From Udaeobacter sp025935755 (GTDB taxonomy: Bacteria; Verrucomicrobiota; Verrucomicrobiia; Chthoniobacterales; UBA10450): 64,000 bases of DNA. Below the pieces are notes generated by a model. The model was not told where the DNA came from, did not search any database, and was given only the letters and a program-made list of their open reading frames with translations. The position numbers were made by a program, and so were the translations under genes. Below are positions 41,132 through 50,403 of this stretch, in pieces (within the stretch, counting starts at the first letter, position 1; every line of letters starts with the position of its first letter). The stretch spans positions 13,103 through 77,102 of the forward strand of contig DASUKN010000105.1 in the NCBI GenBank assembly GCA_036278715.1. Direction: 5' to 3'.

Positions 41132-43024
41132 TTAAACCGGCAATCGCTCTTCTTCTTGTTCCGGTACTTCTGATGCGAGAATTCCCTGCTGCGGTTCTGG
41201 TTCCCGCTGGGGCGACGACTCCAAAAAGCTCTGCCGGCACAGCTGCGCGTATTTTTGATCCAGCGCGAGCAATTCATCGTGTGAGCCGCGCTCGATGACT
41301 CGGCCGTGATCGAGCACGAGAATTTGGTCCGCGTGCACGATCGTGGAAAGCCGGTGCGCAATTACAATGGACGTTCGATTCGCCATCAGATGTTCCAGCG
41401 CCTCCTGGATCAACCTTTCCGTCGCCGTATCCACACTCGCAGTTGCCTCATCAAGAATCAAAATCGGTGGATCTTTGAGCAGCGCGCGTGCAATCGAAAG
41501 CCGCTGCTTCTCGCCCACACTCAATTTAACACCGCGCTCACCGACAACGCTCTCCACGCCCTGCGGCAAACGTTCGATGAACTGCCGGGCGTTCGCCGCG
41601 TCGATCGCGCGCCACAATTCGGCGTCGGCCGCGCCTGGCTTCCCCATCAACAGATTTTCACGAATGGATCCGTTGAACAGAAAGCTTTCCTGCGTCACCA
41701 CCCCAATCGCTTCGCGCAACGTGGGCAGGTCGTATTCGCGAATCGGCTTGTCATCGACGTAAATCTGGCCGGAATCGTATTCGTAAAAGCGGACCAGTAA
41801 ATTCACCAGCGTCGATTTCCCCGCGCCAGTCGCGCCGACCAGCGCAGTTGTCGTGCCCGGCGGCGCGTGAAACGAAACGTGCTTTAGCGCGGGTAATCCT
41901 TCGGCATAACTGAAGCCCACGTTTTCGTACCGAATGTCGCCGATGATTCGCTCTTTTGGACTGCGCAAACGTGTCTGCGCTTGTGAAGCGGCGACACGTA
42001 GCGGCGCTTGAAAACCTGGTTCGACGTTTTCGTCGAGGATCTCGAACACGCGCTCGCCCGCTGCGCGCCCGGCCTGGACCAATTGATTTAGCTGATGCAG
42101 CCGGCTGATCGGATCATAAAGAAATGCCGTGAGCATCAGGATCGCGACGAGGTCGCCGATCTGTAACGTCCCATTCAAAACGGCATGACTGCCGAATCCC
42201 AGCACGAGCAACGCGCCGATCGCTTCGAACATCGACATCGAGGGCGAGTAAATCGCCCACGTCCGCATCACCACCAGCGTGGCGTGCCGCAATTGATCGC
42301 TGGCGCCATTGAAACGCGAGTGTTCCTCGCGTTCGCGGGCGAAACTCTTGATCTGCCGAATCCCGGCAAGATTGTCGTGCAACAAGGCGTTGATGTTTGA
42401 GGCAGCGCGCCGCTGTAATCGATAACGGCGGTGCGCGGTTAACGTGTAACCGAGCGCGCCCGCAATCAGGAGCGGCAAAGGCACCAGCGCGAGCAATGCG
42501 AGCATCGGGTTCAGATAAAACATCACCGCCATCACAATGATGATCTGTAAAACCGCGACGACGCCTTGCTCGATTCCATCGATCAGCACCCGCTCCACCG
42601 AGTTGACGTCTTCAATCACGCGCGTCATCAGGTCGCCCGTGGCCCGGTTATCAAACCAGCGCAGCGGCAGCAATTGAATGTGTGAATACAAATCGCTGCG
42701 CAGATCGAAAATCACTTTCTGCTCGAACGTGTTATTCAGGATGATCCGGAGCGCGTTAAAAAGGTGCTGAACAACAAAAGCCGCGGTGGCGAGCAAAAGA
42801 AGCGGTAGCAATTTGTCCGGCCGGTTGGCATACACCACATCGTCGATGATCCATTTGGTTACGCCTGGAAAGACGATCACCATCAGCGTGCCCAGGATCG
42901 CGCACGCGAGCGTCCCGGCAGCCAAACCGGGATAGCGCTTTAGATAAGCGAATACGCGCCAAACCGTTTCCATTTGCAACAATTTTACTCGAAGCCCGCG
43001 AATCACGCGAATCGCTTCGGCCAT
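41132..43024 (-). CDS. MsbA-like ABC exporter
   Basis: A 630-residue half-transporter: six membrane helices (about residues 35-320) followed by an ATPase domain at about 355-600. Walker A is VGATGAGKST, the ABC signature is LSVGEKQRLSIARALL, Walker B is ILILDEATAS, and the H-loop is VIAHRLST. It is of the MsbA/lipid-A or multidrug exporter group; substrate unknown. The start at 43024 has a weak AGGGTG upstream; the ATG at 42973 (METVWRVF) is an alternative. Divergent from folB by 52 bases. A homodimer is expected. Confidence 0.9.
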   Translation of the reverse strand: MAEAIRVIRGLRVKLLQMETVWRVFAYLKRYPGLAAGTLACAILGTLMVIVFPGVTKWIIDDVVYANRPDKLLPLLLLATAAFVVQHLFNALRIILNNTFEQKVIFDLRSDLYSHIQLLPLRWFDNRATGDLMTRVIEDVNSVERVLIDGIEQGVVAVLQIIIVMAVMFYLNPMLALLALVPLPLLIAGALGYTLTAHRRYRLQRRAASNINALLHDNLAGIRQIKSFAREREEHSRFNGASDQLRHATLVVMRTWAIYSPSMSMFEAIGALLVLGFGSHAVLNGTLQIGDLVAILMLTAFLYDPISRLHQLNQLVQAGRAAGERVFEILDENVEPGFQAPLRVAASQAQTRLRSPKERIIGDIRYENVGFSYAEGLPALKHVSFHAPPGTTTALVGATGAGKSTLVNLLVRFYEYDSGQIYVDDKPIREYDLPTLREAIGVVTQESFLFNGSIRENLLMGKPGAADAELWRAIDAANARQFIERLPQGVESVVGERGVKLSVGEKQRLSIARALLKDPPILILDEATASVDTATERLIQEALEHLMANRTSIVIAHRLSTIVHADQILVLDHGRVIERGSHDELLALDQKYAQLCRQSFLESSPQREPEPQQGILASEVPEQEEERLPV

Positions 43025-43076
43025 TCACCCTGTTACGCGCGATTGGCGAATCCGGTTTCGTGGTTAAGGTTCGGGC

Positions 43077-43457
43077 GTGGCCAATGATTCGCATTCGTCC
43101 CCCGACCAAGTCCACATCGAACAGCTCGAAGTTTTCACGGTTATTGGCGTGTTAGAGCACGAGCGCAAAGGTTTACAACGGTTGACCATTTCTATCTCTT
43201 TTACGCCGTACCAAAAGGCGCAGGATTTGGCCGATGACATCGATAAGGCCGTCAACTATTCGGCCATCGCCGAGGAGACGCAACGTTTCGCGCGTGAACA
43301 ATCTGTAAACCTTATCGAAACATTAGCGGACCGTCTGGCTGCGCATTTACTCAGGACCTTTTCGATTCAAAATGTGACTGTCGAAATCCGGAAGTTCGCT
43401 TTGCAGGATGCAAAATACGTTTCTGTCAAGGCGACGCGAACTGCACGAATCGGCTGA
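43077..43457 (+). CDS. folB: Dihydroneopterin aldolase
   Basis: A 126-residue enzyme of folate synthesis, converting dihydroneopterin to 6-hydroxymethyl-dihydropterin and glycolaldehyde. The fold is seen in IEQLEVFTVIGVLEHERKG, DIDKAVNYSAIAEETQRFA and the conserved LIETLADRLAAHLL, with VTVEIRKFAL at the end. The start is GTG 43077. Family length is about 115-125, so it is complete. No other fol genes are in the window. A GC-rich repeat region separates it from the Nudix gene. Confidence 0.92.
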   Translation: MANDSHSSPDQVHIEQLEVFTVIGVLEHERKGLQRLTISISFTPYQKAQDLADDIDKAVNYSAIAEETQRFAREQSVNLIETLADRLAAHLLRTFSIQNVTVEIRKFALQDAKYVSVKATRTARIG

Positions 43458-43530
43458 TCCAGAGCAGCGACTCTAGTGCCCGGTTTACGCGGCGAGTTTC
43501 TGGGCGACGGACAAAGCTGATGTGATTCCG

Positions 43531-43655
43531 GCGAGGGCACGCGCCCTCGCGTGCTGGCGACGCCGCCTCGCCATCGTGAACTTTCTTTCGATGCTCGGCC
43601 TCGGTTGCTCGCCGTCGGAGGTTTGACGCGAGGGCGCGGCAAACAGCGCGCGAGG
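43531..43655. repeat. GC-rich inverted repeats
   Basis: GCGAGGGCACGCGCCCTCGC at 43531-43550 is nearly palindromic, and related GCGAGGGCGCGG-like pieces occur near 43626-43637 and again around 43648-43657. The 278-base gap between folB and the Nudix gene holds this and no supported gene. It resembles the dispersed repeats elsewhere in the window. Confidence 0.55.
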
Positions 43656-43735
43656 GCGGGTGGGCTCCCCGGAGTCGAAGCGAACCTTTTGGCAGGACGT
43701 TTGCCGCTGAAGAAAGCGACCGCTACAATTGCCGG

Positions 43736-44329
43736 ATGAACGGCGGTCATTGGGAGACGATTTCAAGCGAGCAGCAGTTTGCTGATCGCAACCTCGAAGT
43801 TGTGATCGATCGTGTGCAAACACCAGGCCGTCCGGATCCCAGGTCCTGGACAATTGTGCATCGCAAACCGGCGGTCGTAATCGCGGCAATGACACGCGAC
43901 GGGAAAATCATCCTTATTCGCCAGGAAAGGATTCCGATCGAACAAGCGATTTGGGAAATGGCATCGGGGCAGATCGACAATCACGATACCGACCCGGAGA
44001 ACATCAAAAATGTGGCCCTGCGAGAGCTCAGAGAAGAAACCGGCTACGAATTGGCAGCACGCGGCGAGCTTGTTTCGTTAGGCTATTTTTTTTCGTCACC
44101 GGGATTTACGGATGAGCGCGGGTATTTCTTTTTGGCCCGTCCGGTTCAACCATGCGCAGACGGCCCGGACCGGGAGGAAGGCGAATCGATTCTTGATTGC
44201 CGAGCATTCACCAGCGAAGAGATTCGCCGCATGATTGCGGAGAATGAAATTCGGGACGCCAATACACTTGGTATTTGCGCCAGGCTCGCCTCTCGCGGTC
44301 TTCTATCCATCGCGCCGCATCATGAGTAA
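43736..44329 (+). CDS. Nudix hydrolase (ADP-ribose pyrophosphatase type)
   Basis: A 197-residue Nudix enzyme. The catalytic box is readable as SGQIDNHDTDPENIKNVALRELREETGYE: the REELxEExGY core is intact (here RELREETGY), but four extra residues lie between the leading glycine and the first glutamate compared with the usual G-x5-E spacing. IILIRQERIPIEQAIWEMASG is typical of the ADP-ribose/NDP-sugar pyrophosphatase branch. It hydrolyses nucleoside diphosphates linked to another group. It is alone, upstream of tatC by 190 bases. Confidence 0.87.
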   Translation: MNGGHWETISSEQQFADRNLEVVIDRVQTPGRPDPRSWTIVHRKPAVVIAAMTRDGKIILIRQERIPIEQAIWEMASGQIDNHDTDPENIKNVALRELREETGYELAARGELVSLGYFFSSPGFTDERGYFFLARPVQPCADGPDREEGESILDCRAFTSEEIRRMIAENEIRDANTLGICARLASRGLLSIAPHHE

Positions 44330-44519
44330 CCGGTGTGCCGTTCTCATTGACACGCAGCTTCACCCGGGTGCGAAAACCAGAGCGGCCGGCAAGGCAGTTC
44401 AACCACTTCAAGCTGAGTCCAAAACCATTGAAATAGTTCGTGTTTCTTTCAGTTGGCTTCACCCGTCGAAAACCGGGTGTTAATGAAAAACGCCTGGACG
44501 TTTGGACGAAAGTAATTCG

Positions 44520-45302
44520 ATGGCGCTGCGAGACATCTTCAAATTCCGTGATCCCCCGGAGACTGAAACGTCAAAGCCGTTTCTAGAGCATCTGGAAGAT
44601 CTCCGGTGGACTATTGTGAAGATGGCTCTCGCTCTTGGTATAGCGATGATCATCTGTTTCGCGTTTCGCGGCACGCTGGTGCGGATTATCCAGGCGCCGC
44701 TCAACCATCTGGGGTCACAAGTCGGAACGCTCAAGGCGCTCGGGATCACTGATTCAATCGTGATTTCATTTCATCTGGCGTTTTACGCCGGCATCATTTT
44801 GTCTTTCCCGCTGCTTCTGTATTTCCTGGCAGAATTCGTTTTGCCGGCGCTCACCGCAGTAGAGAAACGTTTTCTATTTCCAGCAATCGCCGTAAGCTTC
44901 GCGCTCTTTCTTTTCGGCGTCCTCGTCTGTTATTTCTGGTTGCTGCCGAAAACGATTCTTTTCTTTTTCCGAGACACCGAATCGCTTGGCTGGGCGCCGA
45001 CTTGGACGGTACAACAGTACTACTCGTTCGTGACGCGATTCACCATCGGCTTTGGTCTGGCGTTCGAATTGCCTGTGGTGGTACTTGCGTTGGTCCGATT
45101 CGGTCTGGTCACATACCGGTTTATGGCGCGAACGCGCCCGTATGCGATTGTGCTTATCTTTGTGCTGGCAACAGTGATCACGCCGACGCCAGATATTTTG
45201 ACTTTGATCGCCATGGCACTGCCGATGTGCTTGTTATACGAAAGTTGCATCTGGATCGCATGGTTGATGGAGCGCCGCGCATCGAAACGGATCGCCAGTT
45301 AA
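44520..45302 (+). CDS. tatC: Sec-independent translocase subunit TatC
   Basis: A 260-residue inner-membrane protein with six membrane helices, the twin-arginine receptor. The N-terminal cytoplasmic FLEHLEDLRWTIVKM motif recognises the RR signal; other conserved parts are FHLAFYAGIILSFPLLLYFLAEFVLPAL, FLLPKTI-like segments and VITPTPDILT. It fits with the Tat-exported aminotransferase at 3356-4681. ATG 44520 (MALRDIFKFRD) is used; a TTG at 44502 is also open. TatA/B are not in the window. The prepilin peptidase gene follows after 4 bases. Confidence 0.94.
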   Translation: MALRDIFKFRDPPETETSKPFLEHLEDLRWTIVKMALALGIAMIICFAFRGTLVRIIQAPLNHLGSQVGTLKALGITDSIVISFHLAFYAGIILSFPLLLYFLAEFVLPALTAVEKRFLFPAIAVSFALFLFGVLVCYFWLLPKTILFFFRDTESLGWAPTWTVQQYYSFVTRFTIGFGLAFELPVVVLALVRFGLVTYRFMARTRPYAIVLIFVLATVITPTPDILTLIAMALPMCLLYESCIWIAWLMERRASKRIAS

Positions 45303-45306
45303 CCAC

Positions 45307-46404
45307 GTGCAGCATTCGCCCCAGAATCTCGTTCTTAGCGTATTTGCGTTCGTGCTGGGCGCAGCGGTGGGCTCGTTTCTGAACGTTTGCATCTACCGTT
45401 GGCCGGTTGATCTCTCCATTAGCCGCCCACGCCGCTCGTTTTGTCCGCAGTGCAAACAACCGATTCCATGGCATCACAATCTTCCGCTGCTCAGCTGGCT
45501 CGCGCTCCGAGGCCGATGCGCGAACTGCAGCGCAAAAATTCCGTTTCGCTATTTCGCTGTCGAACTCGTTACCGCACTTTTGTTCCTAGCGATCTGGGAA
45601 CGGTTCCCGTGGCAGGTGGCGATTGCGTACTGGATCTTCGTGTCATTGTTGATCATCGGAACGTTCATCGATTTTGAGCATTTCATTATTCCGGACCGTG
45701 TAACCATCGGCGGAACAATCGCGGGCATAGGTTGCAGCATCGTTGTTCCCGCCTTGATGCAGACAAATTCGCGCCTTGCAGCCGGTGTTCGCGCCGCGCT
45801 GGCCGCGGCGCTTGGTTACGTCATCCTCTGGATCGTGCTGGAAGCAGGAAAAATTGCTTTCGGCAGGAAACGTATTGAATTCGAAACGCCCACCCCATTC
45901 ACCTGGGCAAAACGCGACGACGATGATGCTCATTTCACTGTAGGCACTGAAGAAAGTCTCTGGAGCGAATACTTCGCGCGAGAAAAAGATCGCCTGCTTC
46001 TCAAATGCGACCAGGTGAGGATTGATGATCGCGAGTATGGCAGCCTGACACTGGCTTTCCACTACGATCGGGTGAACGCCGACGGCAACGTGCTGATGCT
46101 CGATGATCTCACCCATATTTCTGGCGTCACGCGCGAGCTGGTCATTCCCCGCGAGGCGATGGGACGGGGCGACTTGAAATTTCTGGCGGCCATCGGCGCA
46201 TTTCTTGGGTGGCGCGCAGTTTTGTTCAGCCTTTTCGCCGGATCGCTGCTCGGTTCGGTGATCGGATTAGTGACGCTCGTCGCCGGAAAACCTGTTTGGT
46301 CAGCCAAGCTCCCCTTTGGACCATATTTGGCATTTGGCGCATTGAGCTGGATGTTTTTCGGCGAAACAGTTCTGCACTGGTACGGAATGCTGCTCAGCCC
46401 CTAA
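45307..46404 (+). CDS. pilD: Prepilin peptidase with large insertion
   Basis: A 365-residue type-IV prepilin peptidase. The zinc-binding cysteines are CPQC (46-49) and CANC (71-74); the catalytic aspartates are Asp122 in TFIDFEHFIIPD and Asp289 in MGRGDLK. Eight membrane helices are expected. Between about residues 183 and 283 a hydrophilic insert of about 100 residues (EFETPTPFTWAKRDDDD, then VNADGNVLMLDDLTH) separates the two catalytic parts. Normal PilD/GspO proteins are 220-290 residues long. It cleaves leader peptides of pilins or pseudopilins and N-methylates them. GTG start, 4 bases after tatC. Confidence 0.88.
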   Translation: MQHSPQNLVLSVFAFVLGAAVGSFLNVCIYRWPVDLSISRPRRSFCPQCKQPIPWHHNLPLLSWLALRGRCANCSAKIPFRYFAVELVTALLFLAIWERFPWQVAIAYWIFVSLLIIGTFIDFEHFIIPDRVTIGGTIAGIGCSIVVPALMQTNSRLAAGVRAALAAALGYVILWIVLEAGKIAFGRKRIEFETPTPFTWAKRDDDDAHFTVGTEESLWSEYFAREKDRLLLKCDQVRIDDREYGSLTLAFHYDRVNADGNVLMLDDLTHISGVTRELVIPREAMGRGDLKFLAAIGAFLGWRAVLFSLFAGSLLGSVIGLVTLVAGKPVWSAKLPFGPYLAFGALSWMFFGETVLHWYGMLLSP

Positions 46405-46557
46405 TAGAATCGTGATCGGCCGGCCTGCATGACATGAGCTGGCGCTCTTGAGATTGACGACTTCGAATCTCCGGTAAGTACTTTCTACAAATGGATTTTC
46501 CTTCGGGACCCATGGACAGGCTTCTACAATTACGGACGCAGCACCCGCAAACACGGC

Positions 46558-46866
46558 ATGCATCTCGTTCTGACTTTCGCTGATTACGAAGTTTCAGGCG
46601 ACGGAAACGATGATATCGGCAATTTCGTTGTGATTGGGCGATTCGACCGCACGAATGGTGAGTGCAACTGGATCAAGACATACATCCGTGGACACGACGT
46701 TTGCTACCGCGGCTTCCGCGAGGGCAAAGGGATCTGGGGAGTATGGGAGCTGCCGGGTGACTCAGGAGGTTTTCATATCTGGCCGCTCGGGCAAGAAGAA
46801 GGCGAACAGGATCAAGAGAGCGCAGAAGAACCGCTGCCGGTTGGAGCAGTTGCGACTGAGACATAA
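46558..46866 (+). CDS. Hypothetical protein, possible start upstream
   Basis: A 102-residue protein of unknown function (LVLTFADYEVSGDGNDDIGNFVVIGRFDRTNG and WIKTYIRGHDVCYRGFREGKGIWGVWELPG), ending in an acidic tail. The reading frame is open back to 46438 without ATG, GTG or TTG, and the translation there (FYKWIFLRDPWTGFYNYGR) looks protein-like. Either the true start is a rare codon or the original N-terminus has been lost. The GxWxLP repeat pattern suggests a small beta fold. Confidence 0.6.
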   Translation: MHLVLTFADYEVSGDGNDDIGNFVVIGRFDRTNGECNWIKTYIRGHDVCYRGFREGKGIWGVWELPGDSGGFHIWPLGQEEGEQDQESAEEPLPVGAVATET

Positions 46867-47071
46867 CTTGGGTTCGCAGTTAGTCCGACCGCTGCCTAAC
46901 GGCAACATCCCAACGGCTGAGAACGGTAGCGTCGGCCGAATCGCATCCCCGACCGCTTTCTGGCACCGATCACCGGTCGGTTCCGTAGTAGAAGAAGAGA
47001 CATGAGGTTTTGAAAGTTTATGAATCCAAACCGACGGAGAATTTCGTTACGCAACTGGTGAGCCAGGCGGG

Positions 47072-48541
47072 ATGACTATGGAAGGACTTCGTCTTGTACC
47101 CCTAAGCGCATACCACATCGATTGCCGGACCCTTGAGGTGGAGCCAGGCGCATCTTTGGAAGAGATAAAACAGGCTTACCGCGATCAGACAAAGGTGTGG
47201 CACCCGGATCGATTCACGAATGACCTCAGGCTACAGAAGAAAGCTGAGGAAAAAATCAAACAAATCAGTCTGGCTTATCGTCGACTTTGCGGGCTGTCGC
47301 CATATGAGCAGCAGGCGCCCCGTCCCGCTGTACTCCGCTCTTCGTCGGATTGGGCGATCGCTTTCTTCGCTCTCGGTCGGGCGCTTAGGAACACCTTGAC
47401 CGTTATCTTAAAGCCATTCGTCTGGTTGATACGAACAGCAGCCGCGATCTGCAACGGTATCTTTCAGTGGTGCTGTCGTGAGAGAAAATCGCTGGCGATC
47501 GCTACGAGCGCGTTCGTCCTCGGATTCGGTTTCGGTGTATGGTTTTTGCCGCGGGACTCTGAGACTTGGATGAAAGTTACCAGTCTGTTCCAGGGCAACA
47601 TTGAAAAGAATGGAACTGCGCAGGTGGTAGGCGAGGCTGCCGCTGCGGCTCCGACCGCCTCTCCTAACACGGCAGTAACTGCTACCCCTTCGCCGCAGGT
47701 AGAGGCATCACTGCCCCCGTGGTCGTTTGGCGCGAACTCAGACCTGACAATAGATTTGGCATCGCAAAATGTTTTCGTCACGCCGGCCTTCGGGCGCAGC
47801 GAACAGGAGCTGACAGGGGAGGTGTCGTCACCGTTCGAGAGCGCTCACACGCAAGATGGGCAGCAAAGCGTTGGAGAAGATTATGCTGAACGAATGGGAC
47901 ACGGTAGTTACATACCTATCTCATTCGTATCGCAGGAAAGTACTTTATATTTTGCGTTGGCGTACAACGACATTGAACACGAACAACAGACCAACGCCGA
48001 CCAGCCAGAGGTACTCCCGTGGTCCAGAAAGATTCATGTCCAGCCGCATAGCATCGTTACGAGGCAGCAACCGGACGAGAATACAGAAGCAAACCATGCG
48101 CATCCAGCCGTAACGGAATCACCGCACGCCGCTACCCGCTGGACAGGTGTTACCTCCGTTGCGCGTTCCGGAGTTACACTGGAGAAAGAGTTGGACGAGA
48201 GCAAAAGGCCCGCGAACCATGTTTCTATCAAACCACTGCAAGTCCATCGCGTCCCTTCTGAAGGCCCAACCACGGCCGTTGCCAAACCAGTTACCACCTA
48301 TGCACCGCGCCCCGAATATCCAGAGGAAGCCCGTTCCCGGCGCATTGCAGGCAGTGGAGTTTGCGTCGTGTCGGTTGATCCTCTTACTGGCAGGGTTCGC
48401 GACACTTCAATGGCGGAGAGCACAGGAAGTTTGCTCTTGGATAAGTCAGTTCTCAGGACACTTCGTACCTGGAAATTCAAACCAGGAACAGTGTCGGAGG
48501 TCAGCGTCCCCGTTGAGTTCACAAGAGACGAAGAACGATAA
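47072..48541 (+). CDS. DnaJ-domain/TonB C-terminal hybrid protein
   Basis: A 489-residue protein with an unusual domain order. Residues about 15-75 are a J-domain with HPD at 44-46 (YRDQTKVWHPDRFTND), which would stimulate a DnaK chaperone in the cytoplasm. One membrane helix is at about 143-163 (SLAIATSAFVLGFGFGVWFLP). A long Ser/Thr/Pro-rich periplasmic part follows, and residues about 405-485 form a TonB C-terminal domain (APRPEYPEEARSRRIAGSGVCVVSV to TWKFKPGT). A single protein linking DnaK and TonB-type energy transduction is not one I recognise. No ExbB/D is near. The start codon is ATG 47072 or the second ATG two codons later. Confidence 0.85.
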   Translation: MTMEGLRLVPLSAYHIDCRTLEVEPGASLEEIKQAYRDQTKVWHPDRFTNDLRLQKKAEEKIKQISLAYRRLCGLSPYEQQAPRPAVLRSSSDWAIAFFALGRALRNTLTVILKPFVWLIRTAAAICNGIFQWCCRERKSLAIATSAFVLGFGFGVWFLPRDSETWMKVTSLFQGNIEKNGTAQVVGEAAAAAPTASPNTAVTATPSPQVEASLPPWSFGANSDLTIDLASQNVFVTPAFGRSEQELTGEVSSPFESAHTQDGQQSVGEDYAERMGHGSYIPISFVSQESTLYFALAYNDIEHEQQTNADQPEVLPWSRKIHVQPHSIVTRQQPDENTEANHAHPAVTESPHAATRWTGVTSVARSGVTLEKELDESKRPANHVSIKPLQVHRVPSEGPTTAVAKPVTTYAPRPEYPEEARSRRIAGSGVCVVSVDPLTGRVRDTSMAESTGSLLLDKSVLRTLRTWKFKPGTVSEVSVPVEFTRDEER

Positions 48542-48590
48542 GTCGGTTCCCTCGCTTAAGCATTGTAACGTGCGCGTTGGCAGCAGTTTT

Positions 48591-50183
48591 TCACACATTC
48601 GGACGCACCACGGACCTGCGATACATCAGCAACCCCACCAATCCGAGCACTAGGAGGAACACAGTGGAACCGGCGTCGGGAACGGAAACATTGCCTGCCG
48701 CTACAGTGAGAAGGGCATAGGTGGGAAAATAACTAATCTCCCAATGCTCGGCCAGGTCATCGATGTTGCGGTTACGCATCAACAATGTCCCGTTCACAGC
48801 GCCTGCAGTTAAAAACGTAAACGAGTCGCCAACGCCTGGGACAAAGCCGTTCAGAAGCACGACGCTGAGTTGCCCACCCAGATTAGCAGTGCCAAGCACG
48901 TTCAAAGCACCGAACTCATGGGTGTTCGCAATCTGGATCATGAGCGTGGCGTAGTTCGCTTGCGTGAAACTGCTGACCGTCAATGTGCCTGTCGGACTGC
49001 CTGGGCTGACGGTACCCTGATTGCTAAGAGTACCATGGATTGTCCCTGTGCCAGTAAGCGTGCCCTGACGGTTTACCAGTGTGTTGCTTGTAGTAGAGCC
49101 ATCCACCTGTAGCACACCACGATTGACCTTTGTGTCGCCAGTGTACGTGCTGTTACCAGACAGAATGAGCGTTCCGGTACCGACCTTTGTCAATGAGCCG
49201 CGCATGCCCTGAATTGTGCCGGCAAAAGTGGTGCTAAGGTTATTGGTGCCAACGGTCAAATTGTTGGCTCCTAGCTCAACGGAAGCACTTTCATCCCCCG
49301 CTAATGAGCCGATCGTGACGCCCGGAGCGTTGTGACCACTAATGTCAAGCGTGCTAGCGACCTCTTCAGCAAAGTCGAAAAAAAGTCCAATGGCCGCTAT
49401 ACCGCCCTTCGAAGAGCCGGAAAAAATTATATCTACTCCGGCGCCGCTGATATCGGCATTACCAGCAGTCGAAAAATCGGAAAACTGGATGAGGTTCGGG
49501 AAACCTAACGTGGGTCCGACGACGATAATCGCGTTATCTGCACTGGAGTGATCCAGGAAACTTACCACGCTAAACTCTCCGAGGCGTATGGTGGCAGCAC
49601 CAGCCGTGGAATTGTCGTGAAAACTTACGAATTCGCCCACCGCATTGGTGGTGTCGATCTGCGCGCTACCCGCAGTGGAGTTGTCGAAAAAATTTACGGC
49701 GTCTTCGCCAGCGAAGGGAAGGATAAGCGCATTACCTGCAGTCGAGTGGTTGGAAAAGTTTATAGATCCGCCATCAGGCTCAATAGTTGCATCCCCCGCG
49801 CTAGCGGAGTTCGTGAAAATCATTTGCGCCCCAGCTATATGGAAAGTCTGTCCGCTCCCGGAGTTGTTCACAACCCCGCTACCGCTAAGAGTGAGCGTAA
49901 CATTCGGGTTGACGGTGATGGAGTACGGATTCGTCGCCGCCGGCGCGAAGACGATGCTGTCGACCTCGGTATTCGCGGAAATCGAAACATTCGTAGTGTT
50001 CGAAAGGCCGAATGTCGCAATGTCATTGGCACCATTAGGCACTTGATTTGGCGTCCAATTGGCAGGCGTATTCCAGTCCCCCGACAACGGATTGAGATCC
50101 CATTGCGCGCTGGTCGCGTAGCTAGCAGTTGGAACAAGTAACATGAAAGCGCAGCCAAACGCTGCACTGATGAGCGTTTTCAT
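48591..50183 (-). CDS. VPDxG-CTERM surface protein with repeats
   Basis: A 530-residue exported protein with a signal peptide (MKTLISAAFGCAFMLLVPTASYA). The middle has about six repeats of the type F-x-(D/N)-(H/N)-S-T-A-G-(N/S/A)-A-x-I (for example FFDNSTAGSAQI and FSDFSTAGNADI). Then comes an autotransporter-associated beta-strand repeat (LTKVGTGTLILSGNSTYTGD) and the C-terminus VPDAGSTVFLLVLGLVGLLMYRRS, a VPDSG-type sorting tail with Ala in place of Ser. It is predicted to be exported and sorted at the cell surface. Start at 50183 from the signal sequence. Confidence 0.87.
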   Translation of the reverse strand: MKTLISAAFGCAFMLLVPTASYATSAQWDLNPLSGDWNTPANWTPNQVPNGANDIATFGLSNTTNVSISANTEVDSIVFAPAATNPYSITVNPNVTLTLSGSGVVNNSGSGQTFHIAGAQMIFTNSASAGDATIEPDGGSINFSNHSTAGNALILPFAGEDAVNFFDNSTAGSAQIDTTNAVGEFVSFHDNSTAGAATIRLGEFSVVSFLDHSSADNAIIVVGPTLGFPNLIQFSDFSTAGNADISGAGVDIIFSGSSKGGIAAIGLFFDFAEEVASTLDISGHNAPGVTIGSLAGDESASVELGANNLTVGTNNLSTTFAGTIQGMRGSLTKVGTGTLILSGNSTYTGDTKVNRGVLQVDGSTTSNTLVNRQGTLTGTGTIHGTLSNQGTVSPGSPTGTLTVSSFTQANYATLMIQIANTHEFGALNVLGTANLGGQLSVVLLNGFVPGVGDSFTFLTAGAVNGTLLMRNRNIDDLAEHWEISYFPTYALLTVAAGNVSVPDAGSTVFLLVLGLVGLLMYRRSVVRPNV

Positions 50184-50403
50184 AGGAATAATCTCGGCTG
50201 GGTGCGGCAGAACGGTCAGTGCCGCAGCTAGACAGTTACTCAGCACACGCAGTGCCAGAAGCGCGACTTACCTAAGAAAGGTCGAAGTGATGTCTCGAAA
50301 ACAACTTAGACGAATCGCGTGACGCAACTTCTGGCGTTCGGACGTGCGAATTCCGTAACCTATTCCGACGCTGTCAGGAATTCCGACGATTAACCGATCG
50401 AGA

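Noticed and set aside
43485..43895. 136-residue minus-strand frame
   Set aside because: It is made of the GC-rich inverted repeats and of the antisense of the Nudix gene.
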